Shown one piece after another: positions 1-8,943 of a stretch of DNA of 64,000 nucleotides (the stretch's first letter is position 1; each line of letters opens with the position of its first letter). Under the pieces are notes generated by a model. It saw only the letters and a program-made list of their open reading frames with translations, made no database searches and was not told the origin of the DNA. The position numbers were made by a program, and so were the translations under genes. Origin of the DNA: Bradyrhizobium canariense. Its GTDB lineage: Bacteria > Pseudomonadota > Alphaproteobacteria > Rhizobiales > Xanthobacteraceae. The stretch covers positions 159,722 to 223,721 of the forward strand of contig NZ_VSST01000034.1 of NCBI RefSeq assembly GCF_019402665.1, in the 5' to 3' direction.

Positions 1-281
1 TGAAACTCAAATTTGCTGTTGTTGGTCTGGCTGCCCTGGGCGGCGCAACGCTCGCATCAGGACAGGCGCTCGCAGCGATGCCGAACGGCATTCCGCAGGC
101 CGACCGTATCGCGAGCGGCCCGGCAGCCGACGTCGATCAGGTGCGCTGGGTCTGCAACCCCTGGGGTCGCTGCTTCTGGCGTCCGAACTATTATGGCGCC
201 TACGGCTTTTACGGCGGCCCGCGACGCTTCTACGGCGGCCGTCCGTGGGGCTGGGGCCATCGCCACTGGCGTCGCTGGTGA
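1..281 (+). CDS. Small secreted aromatic/Gly-rich protein (5' end cut by window edge)
   Basis: The window opens with TG followed by a reading frame, so only the first base of the start codon is missing. The product is about 93 residues. It begins with a clear signal peptide (MKLKFAVVGLAALGGATLAS, cleaved after the following ALA region). The mature part is short, with a tail rich in Tyr, Gly, Trp, Arg and His (WRPNYYGAYGFYGG, ending GHRHWRRW). Two cysteines (VCNPWGRCFW) may form a disulfide. Small exported proteins of this composition are common in Bradyrhizobium and have no assigned function. It is probably periplasmic or envelope-associated; no enzymatic motif is visible. Confidence 0.75.
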   Translation, partial: KLKFAVVGLAALGGATLASGQALAAMPNGIPQADRIASGPAADVDQVRWVCNPWGRCFWRPNYYGAYGFYGGPRRFYGGRPWGWGHRHWRRW

Positions 282-309
282 ACTGCAAGGGGCCGCGAGG
301 CCTCTCTTC

Positions 310-1389
310 CTACAAAGCCGCGAGCACCGCCTTCGTGATGTCGGCGGTGCCGTTGCTGCCGCCGAATTCCATCGGCTTCAGGCCGCCGGCATAGACCTTG
401 TCCACGGCGCGCTCAATTTGTTCGCCGGCCTCAGCCGCGCCCTCGACGCCGTGCTTGTCGGCGAGCCAGTCCAGCATCATCGCGGCCGACAGGATCATCC
501 CGGTGGGATTGGCCTTGCCCTGCCCCATGATGTCGGGCGCGGTGCCGTGGCACGGCTGGAACACGGCGTATTTGTCGCCGATGTCTGCCGACGGCGCCAT
601 GCCGAGGCCGCCGATCAGGCTCGCGGTGATGTCGGAGACGATGTCGCCGAACATGTTCTCCATCACCATCACGTCGAAATCCCAGGGACGCTTCACCAGC
701 ATCGCCGAGCAGGCATCGACATAGAGCCGGTCGGTCTTCACCTCCGGATGACGCTTGGCGATGTCGTCGAAGATGCCGCGGAAGAACGCAAAGGCCTTGA
801 ACACGTTCGCCTTGTCGACGCAGGCGAGCGCGCCGGGCTTGCCGCGCGCCTTGCGCCGTTCGGCGAGGCGAAACGAGAACTCGAACAGGCGCTCGGACGT
901 CTTGCGCGTGATCACCATGGTCTCGCGCGCCTCCTCATGGGTGACGACGCCCTTGCCCATCGAGGCGAACAGGCCTTCGGTAGACTCCCTGATCACGACG
1001 AGATCGATGCCGCGCTGGTCGGCGCCGACGATCGGGCTCGGTACGCCCGGAATGAGCCGCGCCGGGCGCACACCGGCATAGAGATCGAAGATGAAGCGCA
1101 GCTCGATCTGCGGCGCGATCTCGGTGTTGTCAGGGTAGCGCACCGACGGCAGACCGCAGGCGCCGAGCAGGATCGCGTCCGCATCCTCGCACAGCTTGAT
1201 GGTGGTATCGGGCATCGACTTGCCGGTGGCGAGATAATGATTGGCGCCCGCCGGCGCCTCGGTGAAGCGGAAGCTCAGGCCGGATTTCGTCTCGATCTTG
1301 CGCAGGACTTCGATGGCCGGCGCCATGACTTCGGGACCGATGCCGTCACCGGCGAGCACGGCAATGTGGAAGGCGTTATTTGCGGACAT
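310..1389 (-). CDS. Tartrate/isopropylmalate-type dehydrogenase
   Basis: This 359-residue protein belongs to the isocitrate/isopropylmalate dehydrogenase family, which oxidises and decarboxylates 2-hydroxy acids with NAD(P)+ and Mg2+/Mn2+. It has the N-terminal nucleotide signature LAGDGIGPEV, the substrate arginine region FDLYAGVRPAR, the ESTEGLF loop, the catalytic lysine in DKANVFK, the metal-binding aspartates around ENMFGDIVSD, and the C-terminal CHGTAPDIMGQGKANP cofactor loop. No leuCD genes are adjacent, so a role in tartrate, malate or related acid use (TtuC type) is as likely as leucine synthesis. GGAAG lies 4 nt before the ATG. A second, divergent paralogue is at 43710-44771. Confidence 0.88.
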   Translation of the reverse strand: MSANNAFHIAVLAGDGIGPEVMAPAIEVLRKIETKSGLSFRFTEAPAGANHYLATGKSMPDTTIKLCEDADAILLGACGLPSVRYPDNTEIAPQIELRFIFDLYAGVRPARLIPGVPSPIVGADQRGIDLVVIRESTEGLFASMGKGVVTHEEARETMVITRKTSERLFEFSFRLAERRKARGKPGALACVDKANVFKAFAFFRGIFDDIAKRHPEVKTDRLYVDACSAMLVKRPWDFDVMVMENMFGDIVSDITASLIGGLGMAPSADIGDKYAVFQPCHGTAPDIMGQGKANPTGMILSAAMMLDWLADKHGVEGAAEAGEQIERAVDKVYAGGLKPMEFGGSNGTADITKAVLAAL

Positions 1390-1420
1390 GGGGCTTCCGA
1401 ATGAAGGAGAGAGAGACTCG

Positions 1421-1503
1421 TCATTGCGAGGAGCTCTTGCGACGAAGCAATCCAGACTGTTCCGCGGAGGGATTCTGGACTGCTTCGCTGCGCTCGCAAT
1501 GAC
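1421..1503. repeat. Palindromic intergenic repeat, family R1, copy 1
   Basis: The arms begin TCATTGCGAG and end CTCGCAATGA, with GACGAAGCAATCCAGA on the left and a matching TCTGGACTGCTTCGC on the right, so the element folds into a long imperfect hairpin. It lies between two co-directional minus-strand genes. The same sequence occurs in opposite orientation at 5581-5668. It resembles REP-like elements that are common between genes in Bradyrhizobium. Confidence 0.8.
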
Positions 1504-1519
1504 GGAGGATAGACCGAGG

Positions 1520-2587
1520 CTACGGCGTCAGCACCGTGCGGCCAACCACCGCGCCCTGCTGCAGCTGCACCAGCGCGTCGTTGGCCTTGGCGAGCGGCTG
1601 CCGCGTCACGGGGATCGGCGCTATGTTCTTCGCTCGCACGAGGTCGAGCAACTCCTGCGTCTCGCGCAAATTGCCGACATAGCTGCCCTGGATCGTCACC
1701 GCCTTGATCGGAATCAGCGGCAGCGCCCAGGTCGCGCCGCCGCCGAACAGGCCGACGAGCACGAGCTTGCCGCCCTTCGTCAGGCAGTCGAAGCCGAGTT
1801 GGGTGGTGGCGGCGTTGCCGACGAGATCGAGCACGGCGCGGATGGGACCACCGGCTTTCTTGGCAAGCTGCTCCAGCGCGTCGGGCGTCTTGGGATCGAC
1901 GGTCGCGAGCGCGCCGGCTTGCTCCGCGGCTTCGCGCTTCTTCGCGTCGATGTCGACCATGATCGCGCCCTTGCCGCCCATCGCCTTCAGCAGCGACAGT
2001 GCCATCAGGCCAAGTCCGCCGGCACCGAACATCACGATCGGCGTGTCGAAGTGCTGCTCGAGCTTCTTCAGCGCGCTATAGGTCGTGACGCCCGAGCAGG
2101 CGTAGGGTGCGGCCGACGCGGGATCGAGGCCTCTCAGATTGAGCAAATAGCGCGGATGCGGCACCAGCATGTGGTCGGAATAGCCACCGTCGCAGTAGAC
2201 GCCGAGCGAGCGCGGCGTCAGGCACATGTTCTCATCGCCGGCGAGACAGGTCGCGCATTTGCCGCAACCGATCCAGGGATAGACCAGCCCGACATCGCCG
2301 ATCTTCACGTCGCCCTGGTCCGACGACTTCACGTTCGGGCCGAAGGCGAGGACCTCGCCGACCGTCTCGTGCCCCATGGTCAGCGGCAAATTGATGCCGC
2401 GGTCCTTCAGCGAGAGCGGCTTGCGGCCGTGGCCGAGATCGTAGCCGCCTTCCCAGATGTGAAGGTCGCTATGGCAGACGCCGGCGGCCTTTACCTTGAT
2501 CAGCACCTGCGTGCCGGACGGCTGCGGCGTCGCCTCGTCGAACTCCTGCAGCGGCGCCTTGAAGTCGGCGACCTTGAAACTTTTCAT
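1520..2587 (-). CDS. Zinc-dependent alcohol dehydrogenase
   Basis: This 355-residue medium-chain dehydrogenase oxidises alcohols to aldehydes with NAD(P)+ in the cytoplasm. Catalytic zinc ligands are seen in VCHSDLH (Cys38) and in the GHE motif. The structural zinc site is CGKCATCLAGDENMC, with four cysteines. The Rossmann nucleotide motif is GAGGLGLMAL. The frame is open further upstream to 2650, but the ATG at 2587 has GGAGG seven bases before it and begins with MKSFKVADF, as expected for this family, so this start is preferred. Substrate range cannot be read from sequence. The R1 repeat separates it from the downstream dehydrogenase gene. Confidence 0.9.
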   Translation of the reverse strand: MKSFKVADFKAPLQEFDEATPQPSGTQVLIKVKAAGVCHSDLHIWEGGYDLGHGRKPLSLKDRGINLPLTMGHETVGEVLAFGPNVKSSDQGDVKIGDVGLVYPWIGCGKCATCLAGDENMCLTPRSLGVYCDGGYSDHMLVPHPRYLLNLRGLDPASAAPYACSGVTTYSALKKLEQHFDTPIVMFGAGGLGLMALSLLKAMGGKGAIMVDIDAKKREAAEQAGALATVDPKTPDALEQLAKKAGGPIRAVLDLVGNAATTQLGFDCLTKGGKLVLVGLFGGGATWALPLIPIKAVTIQGSYVGNLRETQELLDLVRAKNIAPIPVTRQPLAKANDALVQLQQGAVVGRTVLTP

Positions 2588-2758
2588 CGGTGTCCTCCCG
2601 GATACTTTTCTTGTCGCCGCCACCATGGCATGGGCGACAGGACGAGACAAACTCGGACCTGTCTAGTTGAGGCTGACGGATGATGGCAAGCCGGCCACGC
2701 GCAAAGCCGGATTGCTTGCTGCAGGATGCTGCCTGTCAGACTGCCGTCAGCCTTATCG

Positions 2759-3955
2759 TCAGCCTTGCACGGCTGTTTTGCCCGACGGAATTGGTCCACC
2801 GTCGGTGAGCCCGATCTCCGCGCGCAGTCCGTCCGTGTGCTCGCCAAGAACGGCCATCGTCTTGCCCGGTGTCGTATCGGCACCGGTCATCCGGAACGGC
2901 AGATTGAGGACCTGGAACGAACCGCCTTCATCCTCAACAGACGAGAGCGCCTCACGGTGCGCGAGCTGCGGATCGGCCAGTGCTTCGGACACAGTGCGGT
3001 AGGCCGAGGCCGGCACGCCGGCCGCACCTAGCGCGACAAGACAGACATCGGTCGAGAGCTGCCGCGACCAGGCCTCGACACCGTCCATCAAGTCGGCCCA
3101 ATGATCGCGGCGCGCCGCGTAGGCGGCGAAGCGCGGATCGGAAATCCAGTCGGGGCGGCCGATCACGCCCATCAGTCCCTGAAACGTCTTCTCGCTCGCG
3201 ACCGTGATCATGACATAGCCATTGGCCGTCTCGGTCGGCCCGAACATCGGGCGCGGCGGCGGCTTCACCGCGAATTGCGAACTCTGCAACTCCGTCAGCG
3301 TCAGCGTCAGCATCGATTCCAGCATGGAAACGTCGATGTGCTGGCCGAGCCCAGTCAAGGTGCGCTGGTAGAGCGCCGACGCGATCGCGCCAAACCCGTA
3401 GGTGCCGGTGACGACGTCGGCATGGTAGATGCCGCAATAATCCGGGCGGCTGCGGCCGGGCTGGTAGGCGAGATGCGCCATGTCGTAACCGGAGGCTGCA
3501 TGGATCACCGGCGCATAGGCCGGCAGCTCGGCCGACGGGCCGCTCTGGCCGTAGCCGGAGATCGAGCAGTAGATCAGCTTCGGATTGACGGTGCGTATTC
3601 TGTCATAGTCGAGCCGCAGCCGATGCATTACGCCGGGGCGAAAGTTCTCGACCAGGATGTCAGCAGTCGCGGCCAGCCGGCGGACCGCCTCCTTGCCGTC
3701 CTCGGACTTGAGGTCGAGCACGACGCTCTTCTTGCCGACATTGAGCTGGCCGAACACGGTGCTGCAGCCCTTGCGCAGCGGCGGCCGGGTCCGCATCGTC
3801 TCGCCGCCGTCGGTCTCGATCTTGATGACCTCGGCGCCCATGTCGGCGAGCATCCGCGCACAATGGGGACCGGCGATGGTGGTCGAAAAATCCAGGACAC
3901 GGAGGCCGGCGAAGGCCTTTGTCGTGGTCCCCTCATGCTTATCTGATAGCTGCAT
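2759..3955 (-). CDS. Class III CoA-transferase (CaiB/BaiF family)
   Basis: This 398-residue protein moves CoA between carboxylic acids. It has the family N-terminus FAGLRVLDFSTTIAGPHCAR, the MGAEVIKIE strand, and the central region with the conserved aspartate (YHADVVTGTYG) that forms the acyl-enzyme anhydride in known members. The frame extends to 4114, but the extra 53 residues do not look like family sequence. The ATG at 3955 is preceded by AAGGA and gives the usual length. The substrate acid is unknown. The gene is divergent from glycogen synthase, with about 195 bases between them. Confidence 0.88.
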   Translation of the reverse strand: MQLSDKHEGTTTKAFAGLRVLDFSTTIAGPHCARMLADMGAEVIKIETDGGETMRTRPPLRKGCSTVFGQLNVGKKSVVLDLKSEDGKEAVRRLAATADILVENFRPGVMHRLRLDYDRIRTVNPKLIYCSISGYGQSGPSAELPAYAPVIHAASGYDMAHLAYQPGRSRPDYCGIYHADVVTGTYGFGAIASALYQRTLTGLGQHIDVSMLESMLTLTLTELQSSQFAVKPPPRPMFGPTETANGYVMITVASEKTFQGLMGVIGRPDWISDPRFAAYAARRDHWADLMDGVEAWSRQLSTDVCLVALGAAGVPASAYRTVSEALADPQLAHREALSSVEDEGGSFQVLNLPFRMTGADTTPGKTMAVLGEHTDGLRAEIGLTDGGPIPSGKTAVQG

Positions 3956-4149
3956 GCCTGCTTGCGTCCTTGAGTCACTTAGGAACTTATCGAAGTTCTC
4001 TGTTGTTGGTGCGCCGACCCTAGAGGGCGGCGGCTGAGTAGGAAAGTCTTTACCGAACAGACACGTCTCGCGGGCGGCTTTGGGAATTCCGGGCAACTGG
4101 ACCCGTTCTTGCATAGCAGCAATCGGGCTCCGGCAGAGGGCAGCAGTTC

Positions 4150-5565
4150 TTGAGGGTCTTGTTCGTTACGACAGAAATGGACGACTTTGTCCGCGTCGGC
4201 GGACTTGGAGCCGTTTCCGCTGCACTCCCCCGAGCCCTCCGTCCTTTCGCCGACATCCGGGTCATGTTGCCTGGCTATCGCGACATCATCGAACAACTCA
4301 CGCATATTCAGATCGTTGGCCGCTGTCCGGCGTTCGCGGAGATGCCGGCCTGCTCGCTCGGCCGCGCCGCGACCAAGGACGGTCTGCCGGTCTATGTGTT
4401 GTTGTGTTCGCAACTCTACGACCGGCCCGGCAACCCCTATGGCGACGAGTCCGGGCGCGACTGGCCCGACAACGACATCCGTTTCGCTCGCTTTGCCTCG
4501 GCCGCCGCTGAGCTCGCGATGGGCACGCTGGACAAGGATTGGGCAGCAGACCTGATCCATGCCAATGACTGGCAGGCTTCGCTCGTGCCGGCCTACCTCG
4601 CCTGGCGCGGCTCCAAGCTGCCGTCGATCCTGACCATTCATAACCTCGCCTATCAGGGCCTCTTCCCGAAGGACTCGCTGCGGCGGATCGGCGCACCGGA
4701 GAGCTCCTTCCATATCGACGGCGTCGAATTCTACGACCAGCTCTCCTTCCTCAAGGCCGGGCTGGTCTACGCCTCGCATCTCACGACAGTCAGCGGCACC
4801 TATGCGCGGGAGATCACCACGGATGAATTCGGCTGCGGTCTCGAAGGCCTGCTTCGAGTCCGCTCCGACGCGGCCGAGCTCACCGGCATCCTCAACGGCA
4901 TCGACGAGAGCTGGGACCCGCGTTCCTGCGCCCAGCTTGCTCAGCAGTTCGGCGCCGGCGACTGGATCGGCAAGAAGGCCAATGCGGACTATGTGCGCAA
5001 GCAGTTCGGGCTTGCGGTGTCGCGCGGCCCGATGTTCGGCATCGTCGCCCGGCTGGTGCACCAGAAGGGCATCGACCTCGTGCTGGCGGCGGCCGACGAG
5101 ATCGTCGATGCCGGCGGGCAGATCGTGGTCACCGGCTCCGGCGAGCCGGCGCTCGAGCAGGCGCTGATCGACGCGCATCGCCGGCGGCCTGACGCGATCG
5201 GGGTCGTGATCGGCTTCAACGAGGCCCAGGCGCGCCGCATCTTCGCCGGCAGCGATTTCACATTGATGCCGTCACGCTTCGAGCCCTGCGGGCTCAGCCA
5301 GATGTACGCCCAGCGCTTCGGCTCGCTGCCGATCGGCCACCAGACCGGCGGCCTCGCCGAGACCATTACCGACGGCGAAACCGGCTTCCTGTTCTCAAAA
5401 CCTTCGCATGAATCCTTCCTCGGCGGCGTCCGCCGTGCGTTCTCCGCCTTCGTGGCACAGGACCAGCTCGACACCATGCGGCGCAGTGCGATGGGACGGT
5501 CGTTCTCCTGGAGCATCCCGGCCGGCAGCTACAACGCGCTGTACCGGAAGCTGGCGGCGGTGTGA
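4150..5565 (+). CDS. glgA: Glycogen/starch synthase (GT5) with variant N-terminal motif
   Basis: This 471-residue GT5 enzyme should extend alpha-1,4-glucan from a nucleotide-glucose. It starts at TTG with a GAGGG-type site upstream. Conserved parts include HANDWQASLVPAYL, LTIHNLAYQGLF, NGID, the catalytic Arg and Lys in ARLVHQKGIDLVL, and the acidic motif SRFEPCGLSQMY. The N-terminal KxGGLxDV motif, whose lysine binds the sugar nucleotide in characterised enzymes, reads RVGGLGAV here: Lys15 is Arg and the Asp is Ala. It is probably active, but donor preference may differ. No other glg gene is adjacent; a debranching-type glycosidase lies at 28 kb. Confidence 0.88.
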   Translation: MRVLFVTTEMDDFVRVGGLGAVSAALPRALRPFADIRVMLPGYRDIIEQLTHIQIVGRCPAFAEMPACSLGRAATKDGLPVYVLLCSQLYDRPGNPYGDESGRDWPDNDIRFARFASAAAELAMGTLDKDWAADLIHANDWQASLVPAYLAWRGSKLPSILTIHNLAYQGLFPKDSLRRIGAPESSFHIDGVEFYDQLSFLKAGLVYASHLTTVSGTYAREITTDEFGCGLEGLLRVRSDAAELTGILNGIDESWDPRSCAQLAQQFGAGDWIGKKANADYVRKQFGLAVSRGPMFGIVARLVHQKGIDLVLAAADEIVDAGGQIVVTGSGEPALEQALIDAHRRRPDAIGVVIGFNEAQARRIFAGSDFTLMPSRFEPCGLSQMYAQRFGSLPIGHQTGGLAETITDGETGFLFSKPSHESFLGGVRRAFSAFVAQDQLDTMRRSAMGRSFSWSIPAGSYNALYRKLAAV

Positions 5566-5580
5566 GGCCTGCGCGTTTCC

Positions 5581-5668
5581 TCGTCCTTGCGAGCGTAGCG
5601 AAGCAATCCGGACTGTTTCCGTGGCAGCAGCCTGGATTGCTTCGTCGCAAGGGCTCCTCGCAATGACG
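5581..5668. repeat. Palindromic intergenic repeat, family R1, copy 2 (inverted)
   Basis: The sequence is the reverse orientation of the element at 1421-1503: GCGTAGCGAAGCAATCC on the left and GGATTGCTTCGTCGCAAG followed by CTCCTCGCAATGACGG on the right. It lies between the convergent ends of glgA and the DUF2236 gene and may also act as a bidirectional transcript end. Confidence 0.8.
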
Positions 5669-5694
5669 GTGGTTTGTGGCAACGGCGGAGGACT

Positions 5695-6651
5695 TCACCC
5701 CTTCCCGCGCTGATCCATCTGCGACCGTCCGATCCAGGCACGGTTAAGGCACCGCGTCATCCAGTCCGGCTGCGGCTCGCCGCGCAGCCTCGCCTGCGCT
5801 TCCTGGTAGGGACCGACATAGCGCAAGCGATCCGGCAACTTCGGGTAGACGCGTCGGATCCATCGGAGCGCATTTTCGGCTGCCCTCTTATCGCGCTCAT
5901 CAAGCTCGAACCCAAACTCCACACGCAGGCGTTCCGGCAGCAGGCTTGCCGTGAGTGCGCGATACCAGCGCGGCGGACGCAACCACGGGCGCGCGCCACC
6001 AAAGATCTGCGCGGCGATCTCGCGCGCCGCCGGACTGACAGTCAGCGTATCCGATTGCGTCATTGCCGCGGTGTAGGCCGCAAAGCCCGACCAGTCCGTG
6101 GGCAGATCGTGCGCCGTCAACCCGAACAGGGCACCGAACAACCGACTCTCGGCCCAGTAGCGCTCGCGCTCGTCCGCCGAGAGCGGCCGCAGAACGAGGT
6201 CATGCGCCATCAGCGCGGTCTCGACCAGCGTGGCATGAACCCAGCGCAGCGATGGGACGTCGTTGGCACAGTAGCGCGAGCCTGCCGCGAACGGACCGAC
6301 GGTCTCCGGCATCTCGCCGACGATCATGCTGTGGCGCCGGTGCAGTTGCCGCGACGACAACAGCGCGCGGTCAAGCGAGCCGAACACCATGGCAAAGACG
6401 ATGTCGAAGGTGCGATGAAATCGTCCGATCGGATCGGCCAAGGTCCGCGAGTGCTCGGCGATGGCGGCGGCGACCCAGGGATGCGCCAGCTGCAGCAACA
6501 GCGCACGACCGGCGCCGAGAAAGATCACGGCCTCGCGGTCGATCTGCCAGGTCATCGTGTCAGGGCCGAACACACCAGCAACCGGTCCCGCCATATCAGC
6601 ACGAACCTGATCGAGGGCAGATTCCAGATCTCTCTCAGCGACCAATTGCAA
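5695..6651 (-). CDS. DUF2236 / MpaB-family oxygenase-like protein
   Basis: The product is about 318 residues and matches the DUF2236 (oxygenase MpaB / latex-clearing-like) family. Recognisable blocks are LLLQLAHPWVAAAIAEHS, ADPIGRFHRTFD, RRHSMIVGEMPETVG, WVHATLVETALMAH and the C-terminal LPDRLRYVGPYQEAQARL. Some family members bind heme and cleave polyisoprene; the substrate here is unknown. The longest frame starts at TTG 6651; the TTG at 6645, eight bases after GAGG, is an equally good start. It follows the patatin gene by 88 bases on the same strand and may be cotranscribed with it and the hydroxybutyrate dehydrogenase. Confidence 0.8.
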   Translation of the reverse strand: MQLVAERDLESALDQVRADMAGPVAGVFGPDTMTWQIDREAVIFLGAGRALLLQLAHPWVAAAIAEHSRTLADPIGRFHRTFDIVFAMVFGSLDRALLSSRQLHRRHSMIVGEMPETVGPFAAGSRYCANDVPSLRWVHATLVETALMAHDLVLRPLSADERERYWAESRLFGALFGLTAHDLPTDWSGFAAYTAAMTQSDTLTVSPAAREIAAQIFGGARPWLRPPRWYRALTASLLPERLRVEFGFELDERDKRAAENALRWIRRVYPKLPDRLRYVGPYQEAQARLRGEPQPDWMTRCLNRAWIGRSQMDQRGKG

Positions 6652-6739
6652 GGCCTCGCGACGAAGACAGCGGGCGACAATAACCCGGACGGCCTTCCCG
6701 TGAAATCGTCACTGCGAGAAACAATGACGGGCCAAGCCC

Positions 6740-7918
6740 TCACTCCGCCGCAATCGGCATGACGTCCACATGTTCGTGCAGCACCACGCCCGCAAGCGGG
6801 TCGAACTCGCCAACCCAGGGCCTTCGCTCCAGCACGGACTTTGTGTGCGAATAGCCGGCATCCCAGCGCCGCATGATGCCGGACGGACTGAAGTCGATAT
6901 CCTTGGTGTGGTTCTCGCGATCGAGCTGCGGCGCAAGCAGGCGCACGACATGCATGCGTGTCGGACAACCATAGCTCGCCAATTCACGAACCGCCGGATC
7001 GCTGCGCTCGCTCTCGGGCAGTCGCGCGGCGAGCTGGTTGATGACATGGCGCAGGCGATGGGCTTGCTGCTGGCGCGTGATCTGGCTCGCGATCCGGCTG
7101 GAATACTGCACGTCCTTGTGCCGGTTCAAGACCTCCGCCATCGTGGTTGGCTCGGCGCCGACGGGATTCCACAAATGCACGGCGAAGATCAGCGAATTTT
7201 TACGCGGATTATCATCAAAGACCGCCTCGGTCGGCGTGTTCGACAGAATACCGCCGTCCCAATAGAGCTCGCCATCGATCCGCACGGCCGGAAACGCCGG
7301 CGGCAGCGCGCCTGACGCCATGACATGCTTCACCGTCAGCTCACCGTCGCGGCTGTCGAAATAGCGCATCTGGCTGCTGCGGACGTGAGCGGCGCCGACC
7401 GTCAACCGTGGCGCGCAGCGATTGATCCGGCCGAAATCGACGAGCTCGAGCAGCGTCCGCTCCAGCGGGGCCGTCGAATAGAAGCCGGCGTGATCGGCTC
7501 CGAGGGGATAGGAATCGCCCGCATGCGCCAATGGATTGGGACGGAAGAAGCCGGGAATGCCGTGGGTCACGGTCGACCAATAGGCGAGCTTTTCGTTGAA
7601 GTCGGGAAACGCGGTGCGCAGATTCCAGACCGGATTCTGCTCCATTCGTTTCCAGAACTCCTTCAGGCGCTGCAGCCGCTGGTCGGGCGCGTTGCCCGCA
7701 ATGAGGCAGGCATTGATGGCGCCGATCGAGGTGCCGATGATCCAGTCCGGCTCGATGCCGGCCTCGTGCAGCGCCTGGTACACCCCGGCCTGATAGGACC
7801 CGAGCGCACCGCCGCCCTGAAGCACCAGCACCACCTGGCCGGGCAGATCCTTCGACACGCTGGTATCGCGCTTTACGCCGTTCATATCCTGCTCCCTGAG
7901 AGCCCGTATCCTTGCCAT
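6740..7918 (-). CDS. Patatin-like phospholipase (DUF3734 C-terminus)
   Basis: This 392-residue serine lipase/acyl hydrolase has the Ser-Asp dyad of patatins. The oxyanion loop is GGGALGSYQ (from residue 35), the nucleophile elbow is GTSIG (Ser64), and the aspartate is in YWDGGILSNTP. The last ~110 residues, rich in Arg and His, resemble the DUF3734 extension found in many proteobacterial patatins. Two starts are plausible: ATG 7918 with GAGGA six bases upstream, or ATG 7885 with GGGAG. It is 36 bases after the hydroxybutyrate dehydrogenase, in the same direction, so the two probably form an operon for lipid or polyhydroxybutyrate turnover (inference from context). Confidence 0.88.
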   Translation of the reverse strand: MARIRALREQDMNGVKRDTSVSKDLPGQVVLVLQGGGALGSYQAGVYQALHEAGIEPDWIIGTSIGAINACLIAGNAPDQRLQRLKEFWKRMEQNPVWNLRTAFPDFNEKLAYWSTVTHGIPGFFRPNPLAHAGDSYPLGADHAGFYSTAPLERTLLELVDFGRINRCAPRLTVGAAHVRSSQMRYFDSRDGELTVKHVMASGALPPAFPAVRIDGELYWDGGILSNTPTEAVFDDNPRKNSLIFAVHLWNPVGAEPTTMAEVLNRHKDVQYSSRIASQITRQQQAHRLRHVINQLAARLPESERSDPAVRELASYGCPTRMHVVRLLAPQLDRENHTKDIDFSPSGIMRRWDAGYSHTKSVLERRPWVGEFDPLAGVVLHEHVDVMPIAAE

Positions 7919-7954
7919 GTTCGTTCCTCGCGATGTTTTGTTACGCGCCCGCCT

Positions 7955-8776
7955 TCAATGCGCGGTCCAGCCTCCGTCGACGGGCAACGCAATCCCGGTG
8001 ATCGTGGCCGCCGCGTCGGTCGACAGGAATACGCTGAGCGCACCGAGCTCCTCGACGGTCGAGAAGCGCTTGTTCGGCTGTTGCGCCAGCAGCACGTCGC
8101 GGATCACCTGGTCGCGCGAGATCCCGTGCGCCTTGGCCTGTCCGTCGATCTGCGCCTCGACCAGCGGCGTATAGACATACCCGGGACAGATCGCGTTGCA
8201 GGTGATGCCCTCTTCTGCCGTCTCCAGCGCAGTCACCTTGGTGAGCCCGACGATGCCGTGCTTGGCCGCGACATAGGCCGCCTTGAACGGTGAGCCGACC
8301 AGGCCGTGCGCGGAGGCGATGTTGATGATCCGCCCGAACCCGTTCTGTCGCATTGCGGGCAGCGCGAGCCGCGTGGTGTGGAAGGCCGACGACAGATTGA
8401 TCGCGAGGATCTGGTCCCATTTCTCGACCGGAAACTGCTCCAGCGGCGCAACGTGCTGGATGCCGGCATTGTTGATCAGGATATCCAGCCGGCCGGCCTG
8501 CGCGACCGTCGCCGCGATCATCTCGGCGATCGAATTCGGCCTGGTCATGTCGGCCGGCGAAAAACTTGCCTTGACGCCGAACTCGGTCGCGATCTGCTCG
8601 CGCGTCCGGTCGAGCTCGGCCGCCACACCAAGGCCGTTCAGCACGATGTCGGCGCCGGCCGCGGCAAGTGCCCGCGCGATACCGAGGCCGATGCCACTGG
8701 TTGACCCCGTGACCAGCGCAACCTTGCCCGCGAGCGCCCGGGCGGCGGACGTCTGCGGCTTGACGGACATATTCAC
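7955..8776 (-). CDS. bdhA: D-3-hydroxybutyrate dehydrogenase (SDR)
   Basis: This short-chain dehydrogenase of about 273 residues interconverts 3-hydroxybutyrate and acetoacetate with NAD(H), in polyhydroxybutyrate breakdown. It shows the cofactor motif TGSTSGIG, NNAG, the catalytic Ser-Tyr-Lys (NIASAHGL then YVAAK), the PGYVYTPLVEAQI loop typical of 3-hydroxybutyrate dehydrogenases, and the ending PVDGGWTAH. GGAGG lies eight bases before a GTG at 8776, which is the preferred start; TTG 8782 and ATG 8770 are in frame. A LysR-type gene is transcribed divergently from the 167-base gap and may control this operon. Confidence 0.88.
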   Translation of the reverse strand: MNMSVKPQTSAARALAGKVALVTGSTSGIGLGIARALAAAGADIVLNGLGVAAELDRTREQIATEFGVKASFSPADMTRPNSIAEMIAATVAQAGRLDILINNAGIQHVAPLEQFPVEKWDQILAINLSSAFHTTRLALPAMRQNGFGRIINIASAHGLVGSPFKAAYVAAKHGIVGLTKVTALETAEEGITCNAICPGYVYTPLVEAQIDGQAKAHGISRDQVIRDVLLAQQPNKRFSTVEELGALSVFLSTDAAATITGIALPVDGGWTAH

Positions 8777-8943
8777 TGGCAAATCCTCCGACGACTGGTG
8801 TTGAGCCGACTGTGAAGCATCGCCCGGTTTGACGGAAATGCCCGTTGGCTTCCGAAACCATGCCCGGGCGCTATTGCGGCCGGGATGTCATTCCCCGCCC
8901 CGATCGGCTAGCCTCCGCCTGGTCTTGCTGGAGAGCCGATCCA

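Noticed and set aside
281..309. Possible terminator AGGGGCCGCGAGGCCTCT after the first gene
   Set aside because: The stem is short and imperfect and no T-run follows.
13..1404. Long plus-strand frame of 463 residues opposite the first dehydrogenase
   Set aside because: It is the GC-driven shadow of the minus-strand gene: rich in Arg, Ala and His, with no family features.
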